DNA from: Acidobacteriota bacterium
GTDB lineage: Bacteria > Planctomycetota > Phycisphaerae > WQYP01 > JAJZKJ01
Direction of reading: 5' to 3'
Assembly (NCBI GenBank): GCA_021804195.1
Contig: JAJZKJ010000107.1
Span: forward strand, 1-7,174
Length of the DNA: 7,174 nt
In this document: positions 6,371 through 7,174 of the stretch, piece after piece
How positions within the stretch are numbered: the stretch's first letter is position 1
Layout of the letters: the number at the start of each line of letters is the position of its first letter
Notes under the pieces: generated by a model
Told to the model about the DNA's origin: nothing
The model's database searches: none
What the model saw: the letters and a program-made list of their open reading frames with translations, nothing else
Translations under genes and position numbers: made by a program

Positions 6371-7087
6371 TCAATCGCGTCCCCGGGCATGCAATGTGAC
6401 ATTGGCCGCTTCGCTGACCGCGCCGCTGGCGGCCAGTTCTTCCATGCGGTTCTGCAGTTCCAGCCCGAACTCATCGCTGCCGGCGGCAAACTCCCGCACC
6501 CGGTGCGACAGCGCGTTATAGCCGATCAGCGCCGGCACCGCGGCAAACAAACCGGCGGCGGTCGTCACCAGGGCTTCGGAAATGCCCGGCGCCACCGCCC
6601 GCAGCGTCGCCGCGCCCTCCGCTCCCAGCCCGTGAAAGGCGTTGATGATGCCCCACACCGTGCCGAAGAGCCCGATGAACGGGCTGGCGCCGGCAATCGT
6701 CGCCAGCCAGTTCAAACCCGATTCCAGATAGGTGATCTGCTCGGTCACCGCCGCGCGGATCACGCGTTCCACCGCCATCAGGCTGCGCCCGCCCGCCATC
6801 TGCCGCACCCATTCCTCATAGCTGGCCTCGAAAATCTCGGCCATCGGCGCCGGCCGGAAGGTTTCCGCCACCGTGTGGATTTCCGACATTCTTCCGGCCT
6901 TGTGAAAGGCCTTCAGAAACCGCCGGGACTGCTGCCGCATGCGCCGGAACAGCCGGCTTTTGCGGTACATAATGGCCCACGAAATCACCGAGAGCACGAG
7001 CAGAATCACCAGCACCGCCTTGGCGACGGGTCCGGATTGGCTGAGAAATTCAGTAAAGGCGCCTTGGCCTGGGGTCAGTGGTGGCAT
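6371..7087 (-). CDS. tolQ: TolQ / ExbB-family proton channel protein
   Basis: Inner-membrane motor subunit of 238 residues, close to E. coli TolQ (230). Three membrane helices are visible at about 20-40, 127-150 and 167-192, with a large cytoplasmic loop between the first and second. Family signatures are TIAGASPFIGLFGTVWGI (130-147) and PGISEALVTTAAGLFAAVPA (167-186); the Thr in the two later helices line the proton path in the family. The first gene of the cluster as seen here. The ATG at 7087 gives a normal N-terminus; there is no clear Shine-Dalgarno site. A ybgC-like thioesterase, often found upstream of tolQ in proteobacteria, is not within the 87 bases that remain, and no cpoB follows pal. 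Confidence 0.95.
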   Translation of the reverse strand: MPPLTPGQGAFTEFLSQSGPVAKAVLVILLVLSVISWAIMYRKSRLFRRMRQQSRRFLKAFHKAGRMSEIHTVAETFRPAPMAEIFEASYEEWVRQMAGGRSLMAVERVIRAAVTEQITYLESGLNWLATIAGASPFIGLFGTVWGIINAFHGLGAEGAATLRAVAPGISEALVTTAAGLFAAVPALIGYNALSHRVREFAAGSDEFGLELQNRMEELAASGAVSEAANVTLHARGRD

Positions 7088-7174
7088 AACGGGATGAGCT
7101 TTCTAGCACGCAAGTGCCGAGTCCATATTTTAAGACGCGGAAGCGGCAATTGCGGTTCTCTGTTTCGCAGATCG
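7088..7174 (-). promoter_or_regulatory. Probable tol operon leader; weak promoter match
   Basis: The 87 bases upstream of tolQ include an AT-rich patch (TTAAAATATGG on the minus strand, about 7119-7130) unlike the GC-rich coding DNA. A TTGCCG box upstream with a 16-base spacer to TATGGA is a poor -35/-10 pair. The region may be the operon promoter, but the upstream gene and full leader lie outside the window. Confidence 0.25.

Noticed and set aside
6238..6489. Minus-strand frame of 83 codons crossing the tolQ 3' end into the spacer.
   Set aside because: Most of it overlaps tolQ in another frame, with no recognisable motif and no ribosome binding site; treated as a shadow.

Overview
The window reads as chromosomal DNA of a GC-rich, Gram-negative (diderm) bacterium, most likely of the phylum Acidobacteriota. 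Three things point there: a complete Tol-Pal envelope cluster, a bacillithiol-type deacetylase (BshB1) with an AHRDD metal motif, and a Pal lipoprotein carrying an Ig-like domain between proline-rich linkers. The phylum assignment is inference from protein character; no rRNA or other marker is present.

Layout, left to right. (1) 1-680, plus strand: the 3' two thirds or so of a glycoside hydrolase family 172 (DUF2961) gene that runs off the left edge. Its GC content (about 57%) is lower than that of the DNA beside it. (2) 788-1531, minus strand: bshB1, convergent with the hydrolase. (3) 1532-1757: a divergent intergenic region with one short perfect hairpin and weak promoter-like matches. (4) 1758-2528, plus strand: a short-chain dehydrogenase/reductase of the FabG/pteridine-reductase type. 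(5) 2552-2592: a bidirectional intrinsic terminator serving the reductase gene and the facing pal gene. (6) 2622-7087, minus strand: the tol-pal cluster, transcribed right to left as tolQ, tolR, a TonB/TolA-like gene, tolB, pal.

The five tol-pal genes form one machine. TolQ and TolR are the proton-driven inner-membrane motor. The TonB/TolA-like protein transmits the motion across the periplasm. TolB is the periplasmic beta-propeller, and Pal is the outer-membrane lipoprotein that grips peptidoglycan. In well-studied bacteria this system pulls the outer membrane inward at division and maintains envelope integrity. Here the TolA-like and tolB genes overlap as ATGA, pal has its own strong ribosome binding site and a likely internal promoter, and a hairpin plus T-run lies just before the TolA-like start codon.

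I found no mobile element, CRISPR array, rRNA/tRNA gene or convincing new system. The best second-look items are the composition contrast and truncation of the GH172 gene, the elongated Pal, the short TonB-like replacement for TolA, the terminator-like hairpin inside the tol cluster, and possible leaderless translation of the reductase.
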